A stretch of DNA of 64,000 nucleotides from Labia minor (taxonomy: Eukaryota > Arthropoda > Insecta > Dermaptera > Spongiphoridae): assembly GCA_963082975.1 (NCBI GenBank), contig OY720346.1, positions 35,367,787-35,431,786 on the forward strand, read 5' to 3'. This document shows positions 1 to 11,668 of the stretch, one piece after another (within the stretch, counting starts at the first letter, position 1; the number at the start of each line of letters is the position of its first letter). The translations under genes were made by a program, and so were the position numbers. The notes under the pieces are model-generated. The model was given only the letters and a program-made list of their open reading frames with translations, did not search any database and was not told where the DNA came from.

Positions 1-63
1 CGCCCCAAGATAAGTGCCGCCCGGTGCGGACCGCACCCACCGCCACCCCTAGGTACGCCACTG
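1..63. mobile_element. hAT-type element, terminal fragment
   Basis: The window opens inside a GC-rich segment ending CCTAGGTACGCCACTG. Read in reverse this is CAGTGGCGTACCTAGG, a terminal inverted repeat typical of hAT DNA transposons (family knowledge). The other end lies outside the window, so the 8-bp target duplication cannot be confirmed; GGCCTACC at 64-71 would be its right copy. Confidence 0.6.
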
Positions 64-71
64 GGCCTACC

Positions 72-720
72 ACAAAAATTTAACCGGAATTAGTTATTTA
101 TGTTTTTGTTATATAATTTTTTTCAATTATTTTGTATTAAATAAACAAACAAATAACTTGATTTTTAATAAATAATAAATAATTTTATAAATAAATGTTT
201 TTGTTTTCATACGATGAGTCGTGAAAAATTTTAAAATATCATACCGGCCCTGATTGAAAAACGTTTGGGAAATGGTGATCTAGAGTATTATGGAAAATAA
301 GATTACAGATTTAATTTAATTTTTGTTTTAGTTTATTTTATTCTAGTATTTAAACCTATTAAAATAAATATAAGTGAATTAAAAACACCAATAAATTCCA
401 AACGTAGTTAAATGTAAGATGAAATTTCAAAGTTCATTATTTGAATTCTATCCTAATTTTTTTATTTTTCTATCCACTCACAGAAAGATTCTCAATTGGT
501 TCTCATCTTATACTCTTGAATATAATATAACCAAAAGTATAATATTAATTTGAAAATTATTTATTCTAATTGCTTAGCGTATGTTATTATGTGATAAAAA
601 GGCTCATTTCATCGAAATTATTTTCTATGACAGAATTAGTAATATTAATGAGACTTTTATTGTATTTCATCAAATATTATCATAACCCATTTAACTTAAG
701 GCTTTTAAATAGTAAAACAA
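72..720. other. AT-rich stretch, nothing recognised
   Basis: AT-rich sequence with stops in all frames. No coding signal, terminal repeats or RNA gene is visible to me. It precedes the first family A element. Confidence 0.5.
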
Positions 721-1332
721 AATAAGTTGACCTGTGGCCAGGTTCGAACCGACCGACGGTTTGAAGTAAATTAATTTCCAGCTACAGAAACAATTTCAAA
801 TAATTTTAATATATCTATTAATGTAATAAAAAACAGATATGGATACATAAATAATAAATATAAACATTTTTAATTTTATTTTATTTATAATATATATGCA
901 AGACCAGGCTGTGACGTCATGAATGGCTGGATGACGCCATATAATTTTAAATGAAGAAAAAACTAATAAATATGATTTTTCTCGAGGATAAAACCAATAC
1001 AAAGTGCATGATTCGTGGTTATATATAAAAAAATCTCTTCATGTGAAATTTGGTATGAAAATAACCCTTCCCTTCGTCGATCGCTAATACTACCACTTGC
1101 GATTTCCGGATTTGCACCAAAAGTTGATCAATTCATTCCACTGATGCATTAAGTAAATATACCAAATTTCATCAAAATCGGTTGAGCCGTTCAGGCTGTA
1201 CACATCTATACGGATGGACAGACGGACGGAGGGACAGACATCATGCTAAAAATACTTTTTTCTGTTAAGAAAATGCATGATTCGTGGAGATATGTAAAAA
1301 TCTCCACATGTGAAATCGTCGGTCGGTAAAAA
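721..1332 (-). mobile_element. family A DINE-1-like element, copy A1
   Basis: Reverse-orientation copy of the commonest repeat in the window. It starts AATAAGTTGACCTGTGGCC and ends CGTCGGTCGGTAAAAA. In element orientation it has a 5' ACCGACCGACG motif, a short GTCC/GTCY core at about 1211-1240, a subterminal inverted CGTCGGTCGG near the 3' end, and the terminal hairpin GACCTG-GCCA-CAGGTC. About 30 bp are deleted just inside the 5' end (right side here). It encodes no protein. The layout matches Helentron-associated elements such as DINE-1; that assignment is an inference from structure. Confidence 0.8.
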
Positions 1333-2232
1333 CTAAAAGTTGTCCATATAAATGAAAAATAATATTAAATTTAAATAATAATAATAAATATATTAACAAA
1401 ATTTTAATTAAATAAATTTAAATGAAAATTTGAAGAACGAATTGGCGAATAGCTTTCAAGAAAGGCCATTTGATGTAGCCTGAAGACTTGACTTGCATAT
1501 ATAGGTATATATCGATGTATAAACTAATTTGAGATTTTTTTTTTATTTTTATATTTTTGGCTTCAGATCTCGTTTCCCATTACGTTTGTTTCTTAAAAGA
1601 TTGCTGTTTCTTTTAAATGTTGTTCATTTACTTATCGACTACAGTTAGAAGTTTTTTTTAACCCTGGCATCGACATTGCCAATTGAGTATACAATTAGTT
1701 TCAATAGCTTAACAACATCAATACAAAATTTAAATTTAAGTACTTTTCAATGCAAACTGTGCCAATAAACTTTTTTCTTTAAAGAAAAACAAAATATAAA
1801 TAAAGAAACAAAAGTTTCATATTCTTTTTTAAAGTTCTCTTGACGATGATATAATTTATTAAAGTATTTTTTTTTTTCATTTACATTGATTTCATTTATT
1901 TCAAGAGATTAAATTCTCTTTTCTATGATTAACGCTTTAGTTAGATGTTATGTTTCTTCTTGTTTCTTATTTCTTTAATTATGATTGAAAATTTTGAACA
2001 ATGATATTAAAAAAAGTTTTATCATTATTTATTTTGATAATTATATTATTTTTCCAAACAATTCAAATGAACTTTTAAAAAAAAAATTATTTCAAACTTT
2101 CTAAAATATAATCAAATGGTTAATGGTCAATCTATTACTATTATTATTATTATTATTTATTATTATTATTTGCTGATAGACCCTGAGGATCACACAGAGC
2201 TTTTTAAAGTGAAATTATTAATTATTGAATTT
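1333..2232. other. AT-rich stretch, nothing recognised
   Basis: Low-complexity AT-rich DNA including a (TTA)n run at about 2138-2170. No coding or element signature was seen. Confidence 0.5.
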
Positions 2233-2240
2233 CTCTAGAC

Positions 2241-2539
2241 CAGGCCTTCTTAAACTATGGGTCGCGTAGCAAAATTCTGGGGTCGCGAGAAATTTTAATG
2301 TCAAATATTTAAATACACGATTTTGTAACATCTAGTAACATCCTGAAATTATATACAAATAAACACCTAGATTCTAGATGTGTATGTGCGCATTTGGATT
2401 TATATGTATGTATATTGATACCATAATAAATAAATAATCAAAAAATATTTATATATCTTTCTTTTATATTTATACGGGGTCGCCAGGAAACTCGCAATCA
2501 TAAATGGGGTCGCGAATGAAAAAAGTTTAAGAAACCCTG
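2241..2539. mobile_element. hAT MITE with 8-bp target duplication
   Basis: A 299-bp element with imperfect terminal inverted repeats: CAGGCCTTCTTAAACTATGG at the left, and CAGGGTTTCTTAAACTTTTT when the right end is reversed. It is flanked by identical 8-bp duplications CTCTAGAC at 2233-2240 and 2540-2547. CAG-type ends with an 8-bp duplication are diagnostic of hAT. GGGTCGCG occurs near both ends. There is no transposase, so it is non-autonomous. Confidence 0.9.
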
Positions 2540-2547
2540 CTCTAGAC

Positions 2548-4783
2548 CCGAATTCGAGTCTACAGTGTGGTAGTTTGTCGTGCTAACCACTAAACCACTG
2601 AAAAGTCTTCCATCTATTATTAGTAAATACAAAATTAGAATTAAATTTAATTCACATTCAGGAGTTATCAATTTTGTTAAGGAGGAGGTATTCAAAAAAA
2701 AAAAATTATTATTAAAATTTATATTTCCAAACATAATATATGTTTGCTAAATGAACAATTGTGAAAGACATTCCAGTAGATTAACTTAAATCTAAGTTGC
2801 GAGGAATCATTATATGAAACACTGCGGCCACTATTCACTATATTACGAAAATGATGGTCAGAATAATAACATCTTACTTAAAGAATTCTATCGAATTTAG
2901 GAAGGACATATAATCGAAAAAAAGTGTTTAAAAACCTAAATATCAATCTCAAATTATCAATGAATGATTTATGAAAACAACCCATCGACTTTTATTGTTA
3001 TTAATATTATACACTAATATTATTAAAATAAATAAATACTACGAATGATCTGGAAATTGATCTAAATGTTTTAAAATATATTTAATATATATATGTATAT
3101 ATATATAGGTTTATTAAAAAAGAAAAATATCTCCAGATTATGTAAAGATCTTATAATAAATTCTTATTTTGAATAGTATAAACGAAGTAAATTTTTATCG
3201 CAATTTGATATTTAATATTTACTTTTATATATAGGTTTATATTTATTATATTTATATAAATGAAATTTTGGTATATTAAATAAATAAAGGAGCACCTAAA
3301 AAGATACACCCTCTAATTATTGTACTTATTATAGGAGAAAGTGGATCAAATAGATACAATTTACACATTTTAATTTTTGTTCTATTTTTTAAAATATCCT
3401 GTTCTCTCGTAAATTATATATAATTCCTTAAAACTTTGCATATAAAACTAATTAATATAGTAAAACTGATTAAATCATCTTATTTGTTTCACAAATTAAT
3501 TTTTTATTGGATGATTATGAAATATTTCAACGTTCCACCAGAACTTGAGAGTTGATTTGACTGTTGAGAGTCCCTTGAAGATTGGTGATTAGAACAATTT
3601 CAAATATAAACAATGAAAATTCTATGTGTTATACATTAATATTATACCATGAATCAAATTCGTTACCAAGAAAAGTTATTACTTATACAATTATAATCTC
3701 CAGAAAAATAAAATTACTTAAAGGCCGCATAAATTGTTTTGATAAGAATTAAATTAAAAAACACTGCTTCAACTTACCCAAAACAAACGTATCAATTTAT
3801 TTCCAAAAACAAGAGAGTGATGTTCAAGTGAACATCACATATTTGTGAGATATCGATATGTTAACATTACAGAATACTTGTCGATAATCAACAAAAGTAG
3901 CTATGAACGATCTTCTTGGATATCCTAAAACAAGGAATAAATTGACTCAAACGAAACTCAGATTATTTGTTTTTTTACGTTTAAAAACAAATTACTCTCA
4001 TTTGTAGAAAAACAAATTAGCATAGAATAACTAAAATACAATGCATTTAACTTTGATTGGGTAAGAATGTGCAATTAAGTATCAGCTAACTTCATATTAT
4101 CTATAAAAATTAATATTACACACGGGTGTAAATCTATATGAAGGAACGAATTGGTGACAAATTTGGTACCATTATACTTTAAAATTAGTAAACGAGCATG
4201 ATTTTATTTTTTTCTAAAATTGCAAAGGAACCCAAAAAAAAAAAATTGATACTAAAATTTTGAAATATTGTTAACAAATTCAATTCATTTTTTTCTTTCA
4301 TTTAATTATTATTTTTTAACCAAAAAGAAAGGAAAAAAAATATTCATCGGGATAGAAAATCTTCCACCACAATCAAATTTTATATGACAAGGTTTTACAA
4401 TCCCTTCATAGAACTATGGAAAAAATTACTAATAATTTTAATGTAAGAAACTAAGTGCTCATCAATCCTCTAATTTCAAAAATCTTAAATAAAAGAAAAA
4501 GGAAATTTATTTTATTTAATTTATTTTGTGAGAATTTTTAAAAAAATTAAACGATTTTGAAAATTTAAATTTTATTTTTTTTATTTAAAAATCGTGTTTG
4601 GCTAGATGCAAATATATTTTAAAATTTAGTATTTTAAAAACGAAAACAATATAAATTTTTGATAACCAAATTATAAAAACATTCCATCCTTATAAAATTA
4701 TATTATTACTACAAAATAAAACAAATCCACTTATTTCAAGAATCTTATAATCTTGAAAATTCATAATTTATTTTATATTATTG
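2548..4783. other. AT-rich stretch, nothing recognised
   Basis: About 2.2 kb of AT-rich sequence with short homopolymer and TA runs. No protein homology, terminal repeat pair or RNA gene that I can recognise. Confidence 0.5.
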
Positions 4784-4812
4784 AAGTTATACTTCTTTAG
4801 GCGCGTTATGGA
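4784..4812 (+). repeat. palindromic element-end motif
   Basis: Contains the palindrome GAAGT-TAT-ACTTC followed by TTTAGGCGCG. The same palindrome followed by TTTGGC lies in reverse at 5615-5637, and a relative (GAAGTGAAAACTTC, then TTTAGCGGCG) at 48130-48155. It is probably the end of an unassigned mobile element family. Confidence 0.45.
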
Positions 4813-4897
4813 AAATTGATGGGGAGTGAAATTTTAAGATGTGTGACACGAAAAATTAACAGTTTTTTTGTTTTTCCAGAAAAATAAATTTTTATTT

Positions 4898-4995
4898 GCC
4901 TGAAGTAGGATTCGAACCTACCATGTCTCTCTTCGACTACGTCATAGCGCTCAAAGCAAGCGAGCGCTCTACCCACTAGGCTATGACGAATCCCC
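4898..4995 (-). ncRNA. tRNA-like sequence (pseudo-tRNA or tRNA-derived SINE head)
   Basis: On the minus strand there is a good A box (TAGCCTAGTGGGTAGAG, 4967-4983) and a B box (GGTTCGAATCC, 4908-4918) inside a perfect five-pair T arm (4905-4921). A five-pair anticodon stem with a 7-nt loop can be drawn, giving TGC in the anticodon position. The 5' and 3' acceptor strands do not pair and the variable region is long and unpaired. A functional tRNA is therefore unlikely; a tRNA-derived SINE head or decayed tRNA is more likely. Confidence 0.5.
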
Positions 4996-5144
4996 AACAT
5001 TATTATCTTATTTTAACCATATATGCCATCCCATGGATAGATTATTAACAATTTTTTAATTAAACACAAAATATGAAGAATCTTGTTGAATTCTTGATGT
5101 CATATCTAATCTAAGGTGTGTAGAAAATTATAATAATTCCAAGA

Positions 5145-5146
<2 letters not shown>

Positions 5147-5182
<36 letters not shown>
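5147..5182. repeat. (AT)n microsatellite
   Basis: Uninterrupted AT dinucleotide run. A short GATA run follows at about 5208-5225. Confidence 0.9.
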
Positions 5183-5184
<2 letters not shown>

Positions 5185-5614
5185 CAATCTAATACCAGAC
5201 CAAATAAATAGATAGATAGATAGATGTCAACATTTCGTTTCATTTGTGTTGTTTCTAATGGACCGCTTGAACATTTCATTTCGAATTATATATGTGTGCT
5301 AATAAATTATATTCAGTAGTGATTTAAATTGAATATTTTGATTGATATTACTTACTATTTGTGAATATTAGTGAAAACAAAAAATGTGCTTATATACTTT
5401 TGAGGTTAACTATCCGTATGTATTATTTATTGATATAAATTAATTATTTAATATAATTAACACTAAATATTATTAAATTATTAATGTTAAATACTTATTA
5501 TTATATATTATTATTAATAATATATTATTATATTATTTAAATTTATATTAAATGTATATATTAAATATATTTTATTATATAAATATATTAATTTTCAATT
5601 TTTTTTTAATGATG

Positions 5615-5648
5615 CCAAAGAAGTATAACTTCTCACGCGCGTACATAA
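5615..5648 (-). repeat. palindromic element-end motif, inverted partner
   Basis: Reverse counterpart of the motif at 4784-4812: GCCAAAGAAGTATAACTTC followed by a CACGCGCG run. The two could mark the ends of one element of about 860 bp that encloses the tRNA-like sequence, or two unrelated ends. Confidence 0.4.
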
Positions 5649-6370
5649 GTACACGCACCGCTTTTTTTTGTTTAATTTATTATTTAAAATGTAAAAAGGA
5701 TTTTATGTTCAATTTTCCTTTTTAAAATTAACTAATATTTTTTGTTAATATGTTATATTCGATAAAATTACTATTATTATAATAGTATCAAAAATAAAAA
5801 CGAAGTTAGAATAACTAAAGATTGTATCAAGCATCTTTTATGCATAATGTAATACAATTAATGCTAAAGAATCTATAAATTTATTTTTTTTATTTAAAAA
5901 AGAATAAGACGAAGAATAAAACGTATAAAAAATTGTATATAATCCCTTGTAAATTAAATTATTTGATTAATTAATAAAAAAAAAAAAATTATTTTGATAT
6001 TATTTTCTCAAATTTAAATGCAATTTTAATAATTTCTATTTTTATATTAAATATTTTAATATAGAATTTTTTTAAAAATGAATTCGACTTTAAACATAAA
6101 TTTAAATTAAAATATGAATTTATAAATTTTAAAATGCACGAGTCAGGCGGAACCTCTATTTTATCTATCTAGTTAACATAGCAAGAGTGTGTTTAATTAT
6201 ATATAAAGAAATTTAACATGAAATATAAATATATATATAATATATTCATTCAAATATATTTAAAATATATAATATTATTTGTAATATTGAAAATGAAAAA
6301 AAAAATCGGTGGAAATAACAAAAAAAAAAAAAAAACGTAAAATAAAAAAAGTAGAATATTTTGCATAATA
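5649..6370. other. AT-rich stretch, nothing recognised
   Basis: AT-rich, with homopolymer A runs near 6297-6340. No recognised feature. Confidence 0.5.
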
Positions 6371-6374
6371 GAAT

Positions 6375-6592
6375 TGAAAGTGGATGGAAATATTTTCCAT
6401 CAGTTGGCCAGCGAGGCGGATAAACACAAACTGGATTAAAATGAGGGGAGACGATTGCTTCCATAGTCACAAATTGATAGCTATTGTTTTCATCAAATTG
6501 CCAATTAACTGGTGGCAAAATGTATCTGAACGGTTGGCTGATTTGCTGAAATCGAACACAACGAGAAAACACAACCCATATATGTATATCTA
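6375..6592 (-). other. possible exon or unrecognised element fragment
   Basis: A roughly 200-bp island of balanced base composition in very AT-rich DNA, open on both strands. The minus-strand frame reads like real protein, including FNPVCVYPPRWPTDGKYFH and LPPVNWQFDENN. It has a pyrimidine-rich TTTCAG upstream at about 6550-6555 that could be a splice acceptor. I recognise no family. It may be a host exon, a decayed transposon fragment or chance. Confidence 0.25.
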
Positions 6593-6960
6593 CATGTTCA
6601 AATATATATATATATATATAAACAAAACAAAAGATCAACCAACCCACCAACGTTATCTTATCAACAACTACACATATACAGTAATATATATATATATTAT
6701 ATAATTTACAATAATAATAAACTATACATAAGAGATAGATATCAATAAGTATTCTATGTAATTGATTGGCATTTCTATTGAATACAATTGCAAGTTGAAA
6801 TCTATACCATTGATTAATAATATGCTATCATATAAACATATATATAATTATGATATGTTTGTATCATATAATTTGCAAAACAAATCAATTAATCATTAAA
6901 ATATTATTTATTATAGAAGAAAATTTGTTTATATATATATTAGATATGCATAACATTACC

Positions 6961-7682
6961 TTTTTACCGACCGACGATAGTAAGGGAGGTATTGTTTTCA
7001 CACCAAATTTCACATGTGGAGATTTTTACATATCTCCACGAATCATGCATTTTCTTAACAGAAAAAAGTATTTTTAGCATGATGTCTGTCCGTCCGTCCG
7101 TCCGTCCGTCTGTCCGTCCGTCCGTCCGTCCGTCTGTCCGTCCGTCTGTCCGTCCGTCCGTCCGTCCGTCTGTCCGTCCGTCCGTCCGTATAGATGTGTA
7201 CAGCCTGAACGGCTGAACGGATTTTGATGAAATTTGGTATATTTACTTAATGCATCAGTGGGATGAATTGATCAACTTTTGGTGCAAATCCGGAAACCGG
7301 AAGTGGTAGTATTAGCGATCGACGATAGGAAGGGAAGGGTTATTTTCACACCAAATTTCACATGAGGAGATGTTTTTATATATCACCACGAATCCTGCAC
7401 TTTGTATTGGTTTTATCCTCGGGAAAATCATATTTATTAGTTTTTTCTTGATTTAAAATTATATGACGTCATCCAGCCATTCATGACGTCACAGCCCGGT
7501 CTTGCATATATATTATAAATAAAATAAAATTAAAAATGTTTATATTTATTATTTATGTATGCCTATCTGTTTTTTATTACATTAATAGATATATTAAAAT
7601 TATTTGAAATTGTTTCTGTAGCTGCTAATTAATTTACTTCAAACCGTCGGTCGGTTCGGACCTGGCCACAGGTCAACTTATT
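6961..7682 (+). mobile_element. family A DINE-1-like element, copy A2 (long GTCC array)
   Basis: The fullest copy in forward orientation. TTTTTACCGACCGACGATAG lies at the 5' end. A first block is followed by a long tetranucleotide array (GTCC/GTCT) at 7084-7190. Next come the conserved CTGAACGGCT...GATGAAATTTGGTATA block and a second block at about 7320-7405 resembling the first. The 3' end has the subterminal CCGTCGGTCGG, the hairpin GACCTG-GCCA-CAGGTC and AACTTATT. The open frame across the array (SVRPSVRP...) is an artefact of the repeat, not a gene. Confidence 0.85.
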
Positions 7683-8695
7683 ATATGTTTTATATCTATA
7701 TAAATATAAATAGGAGAAACAAAATTAAATCAAGTTTTTTTATAGATTTATGTTTTTAGAAAAATAAAACATAATTCTCAACTAGAACAAAATCTATAAA
7801 TACTTCACCTTTGAAATGTTGGAAAATACACAACAGAAAAATAAAACCGAAATTGATTAACACTGGAAAGCCATTTCAACCATTGTCTTGCTTTGAAGTC
7901 CATATATTTTTCTTAAGTTTTAATAATTATTATAATAATACACATTATATAAATATTTTATTTTTTTTCTTATAAAAACAGTTAAAACGCACAACTTGAA
8001 AATAAACGAAATCATTAGATTTTAAAATTAATTTAAAAGACTGGATATAAAATGAAAATCTTTATTTTGATATTTGTTTTGAACTTCAGGCAAATTATAA
8101 ATGAATACGCCAAAATTTACTTATTTACATTTTTATCCTATTATATCCTTTATTTTTAACATATATTTATATTTAAAAATGTTAAATAGGTGATTATAAT
8201 TATAGAAAGGTATAGATATTTTTATTTTAATTAAAACTTTTTATTAATCCAAATATTATATAATATGGAAGGTACAAAATTAGTTTTGACCCTTTTTCAA
8301 ATATGACTCTGATATGAATATATTATTAACTATACTTTTCTACTATTTAATTATTTAGTTTTAATCGTTTTAAGTTACAAACAAAGCCCTGATTTTTATT
8401 GTGTTGAATATGACACATTTTGGGTTAATTAAGGAGTATTTGTGGAATATATAAGTTTTTTGTCTTAATTGTAAGTAAACAGAAAGCTGAGGTTCTTTGA
8501 ATGATTATGGAAGTACCTACATATATTATGATATTGGTTCAAATTATTATATCGTTAGCAGTTAGGAGTTAGATGTTAATTGTAGTAAATGGTTTCTGTA
8601 TCTCTAGAACTGTTATTTCATCTTTAAAAACAAGCCTAGAATTTAAAGCCCAAAAAAATTTTCTAAGACAGAGAATTAGGAAATTAGGAAATGGA
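7683..8695. other. AT-rich stretch, nothing recognised
   Basis: No coding signal, terminal repeats or RNA gene recognised over about 1 kb. Confidence 0.5.
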
Positions 8696-8699
8696 TTTG

Positions 8700-9720
8700 G
8701 ATATAATTAAGAGAGAGAAGGGGACAGTCGTAAGTCATGAGGTTGAAGTCTTTTAAGTCTTCTTGTTACGTTGTCAGTAAGAGTAAGTCGTCTGGCCCTT
8801 TAGTTTTGATAATTAATGAGACGATAGTGATACTTAATAGTATATTGATGTATGACTTCGGTGACCAGGGGTATGTTTAATTCTTTGTGAAGATGAATAA
8901 TGGGAAAGTAAGAGGGAGCGCCGACTATGGTTCTAAGGGCAGCGTTCTGGAACCTATGAATGATATTAAGATTGGATGTTTTAGAGCAGGGGTCGGCAAC
9001 CTGCGGCCCGCGGGCCGCATGCGGCCCTTTTCGCCTTTTTGTGCGGCCCCCCAAAGCATTAATATAATTTTGAAAAAATCAACAGAACGTGCCGAAATGT
9101 GGCCGGTGGCAATAATGTATACGAACAGAAGTACAAATTTACAAAACTTGTTGAGGATCTCAGTATCCCAAACACAACCGGACGTAAATGAATTATCCAA
9201 CAATATTCAAGAACAAACATCGCATTGAACCTTAATGAATGAATAAAATGAAAGATATTTTATATTCACATAATAATGTATTTTTGTAATTGAAATTGTA
9301 TTTTCCTTTTTCCTGTTACAAACTGTATTATTTTTGTTTTCTAACATTCTTGTTCTTTTATTATAATATTTATTTCATTATTATATTATTTTATTATATT
9401 TATAAGTATGTAATTGGAATCGTATGTTTTTATTTAAGAATTGATAAATTTTGTCAATAAAAAGTACTTTTTTCTATAATCTTTTAATAATATTTATACT
9501 TGTATATGATATAAAAGCAATATGTAAGTTATATTTGAATGTGCGGCCCGCATAAAAAAAATTATTTTGAAAATGGCCCGCGATCCGAAAAAGGTTGCCG
9601 ACCCCTGTTTTAGAGGATCCCAACAATTGACATCCGAAGGTCCAATGATTGAATGATTGTTTTATAAATGAGAATTTTGTTATGATATGAGAGATGTGAG
9701 CTGACTAAACCTAATCTTAA
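8700..9720 (-). pseudogene. Jockey-type LINE reverse-transcriptase C-terminus, split by a hAT
   Basis: The minus strand encodes a C-terminal region characteristic of Jockey-clade non-LTR retrotransposons. Upstream of the inserted hAT (9616-9720) it reads NKILIYKTIIQS and then, after a frameshift, CQLLGSSKTSN. Downstream (8800-8978) it continues SNLNIIHRFQNAALRTIVGA and HLHKELNIPLVTEVI, and it ends with RRLKRLQPHDL near 8740. The frame resumes across the 8987-9607 element, so the hAT inserted into this LINE. Frameshifts and the missing RT core make it a dead fragment. Confidence 0.8.
8987..9607 (+). mobile_element. hAT element with transposase remnant
   Basis: A 621-bp element with CAGGGGTCGGCAACCTGCGG at the left and GGTTGCCGACCCCTG at the right, flanked by perfect 8-bp duplications TTTTAGAG (8979-8986 and 9608-9615). 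Subterminal GCGGCCCGC-type repeats occur at both ends. At about 9137-9228 the plus strand encodes NLQNLLRISVSQTQPDVNEL, which resembles the extreme C-terminus of hAT transposases related to the GTF2IRD2/ZMYM-type domesticated proteins. The catalytic part is gone, so it is an internal-deletion derivative. Confidence 0.9.
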
Positions 9721-10772
9721 TATAACTCACAATTTTATAACTATTTACTGGTTCGCTCAAGTTTGGTTGTTTTCAATTTTGGACCTAGTTAGAAAAAGGT
9801 TATCCATCCCTGTTCTAGATCTAGATGAATCACTTGGGTTCATGTCTTACAAGTTGTTTAATTAAATTATTTGGAAATGCTCATAATTTAACCTTTACAT
9901 TTATTTTTGATTTAGCACCTTAGTGGTTCAATTATTTGACAGAATTAGATCTTAACTTGAATAATCTCTCAAAAAAAAACAAAAAACAAAAAATAAAATA
10001 ATAAAGAAGAATTTTTTTGAAACGAATTACCTCAAAGTTTGTAAAAATTTGTAGTCAGTCATAAACGACACTAATTAATCTTTTCATTTATTTTGTTCTG
10101 TAATAAATGTATTTTTGAACGCACAAAAAAACAAGAGTTGGTCTAATTTGTATTCATAATAATAATTTCTTTTGATATTAAACTCTCTTAATTTTGTCCT
10201 TTATTATTATTTATAAATTTTTATTTATTATTATCAAAAAATCAAAATGAAAAATTATTGTGAAACTCTCTCATCAGAAAAATAAAAATTAAAAAAAGAA
10301 AGTTTTTGTTAGATGAAGTTGTCATTCAATAATTGAATGTTACATAATTTTCTAATACATTACCTAAAAATACACTCCATTGAAAATTATATTTATAATT
10401 ATTCTAAATATCTCTTGTCCGTCTCCATTAATAAATAATTTACCTGTCCATTTCTGTTATTTATGGTAAAGCCAACCTTGTCGTGTATTTGTTCAACTTT
10501 GACCCAGTTAACCAATCAATCCAATTCAAATTGTGATTGAGAATGATATTATTTATTGGATTATCTTACGTATAAATTAATAATGAATGATTGATTCATT
10601 CTGATATATTATCAATCAAACATTTAAAAAAAATTAAATATATTTATTATACATATAATAATAAACTTTTGTTTTTTTTCCAATTACAATTTTCATAGAA
10701 TTAAATTTAAATGTAATTACTTTAAATAAAAAGAATTAATTTTAAAAATAAAAATTACTTTATCTATCAATC
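9721..10772. other. AT-rich stretch, nothing recognised
   Basis: AT-rich sequence with simple A and TTA runs. Nothing identified. Confidence 0.5.
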
Positions 10773-10774
10773 TA

Positions 10775-11475
10775 TTGGTTGGAGAATAAGTTCGTGCGTT
10801 TTTTTTTCAAAGAGCTTTATTTAAACAAAGAACAATAATTATAATAATAAATTAATCAATTATATATTTGATGTTACTGTTTACAACCTCCTCCCACCTC
10901 TCGACCAATTTGTGATGCTATTCCGTCAAAAATCACCTGGCCAGGTGTCGAAGAAGTTGGTGAGCCAGTTTTTGAGGTCCTCTTTGCCGTCAATTATGCT
11001 GGAAAGGTAATAATCGGTTGGCACAAGATCCGAAGAGCACGGTGGATGCTAAAGAACCTCCCGTTCGAGCTTTTGAAGTGCGCTTTTGACGACTTGTGCA
11101 ATATGGGGCCTGGCGTTGACGTGTTACAAGATGACTTGGTCTTGTCGATCGGGTCTTTTCGATCGCATAGCCTCATTTACGCGGCATAGTTGGACTATGT
11201 AGAGCTCCTTGTTGACCGTGGCGTTCTTTCCAAACATTTCCCAGTGTAACTATGCCTTCCCAGTCCCACCAAACGCAGATAATGGTCTTTTCAGGGTGGA
11301 ATTTTTTCTTGAATCTCAGCTTCATCGTATCTCTTTGTGCTACCCACTCCTTTCTTTGCTTCATATGAACTACAGACATCAATTCTTATCATCTGCGAGT
11401 TTTCTTATGATACCTTCTCCACACAAGTTACATATGTCACGAGCGGCTTCAACTGCTTTTTTATTGCAATGACGA
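10775..11475 (-). pseudogene. mariner transposase pseudogene
   Basis: The left end TTGGTTGGAGAATAAGTTCG, directly after a TA dinucleotide, matches mariner terminal repeats. The minus strand encodes mariner transposase pieces: KEWVAQRDTMKLRFKKKFHP, then ICVWWDWEGIV (the region before the catalytic core), then NTSTPGPILHKSSKAHFKSS where the usual HDNARPH block should be. Further on is a degraded C-terminus that ends in WSRGGRRL-like sequence. Frames change several times and stops are present. At about 0.7 kb it lacks the N-terminal DNA-binding part and a recognisable right terminal repeat, so it cannot be autonomous. Confidence 0.85.
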
Positions 11476-11668
11476 GCAATGAAATGTAGGTGTCGAAAAT
11501 GCCGATTTTTACTTCGGAAATATTCTAATTCTAAGGTTGGAAAATAGGAAAAAATAAAATTATATTAAAAAATAAATAACACAGTTTTGTAGAGTAGAAA
11601 CAGCACTTTCTAATGAATACAAACACTTTGCTAATCAACAAACAAATCACTTAAATAATACTCTGAAA

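Noticed and set aside
735-770. GGTTCGAACCGACC in family A looks like a tRNA B box
   Set aside because: No A box at suitable distance and the cloverleaf cannot be drawn. Other family A copies read GGTCCGAACCGACC, so it is a chance match beside the subterminal motif.
5147-5182. AT microsatellite as an origin or matrix attachment site
   Set aside because: Simple AT repeats are common throughout this window and nothing else supports a function.
6246-6650. 134-codon frame as a complete gene
   Set aside because: Both ends are homopolymer translations (Phe and Tyr runs). Only the central island was kept, as a weak exon candidate.
7084-7190. Regular tandem array that might be a CRISPR
   Set aside because: The unit is a 4-bp GTCC/GTCT repeat with no spacers, and the DNA is eukaryotic in character.
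6992-7216. Open frame with SVRPSVRPSVRP repeats, also in other family A copies
   Set aside because: It is a translation of the GTCC tetranucleotide array in a mobile element. Array length differs between copies and the reading frame is not conserved.
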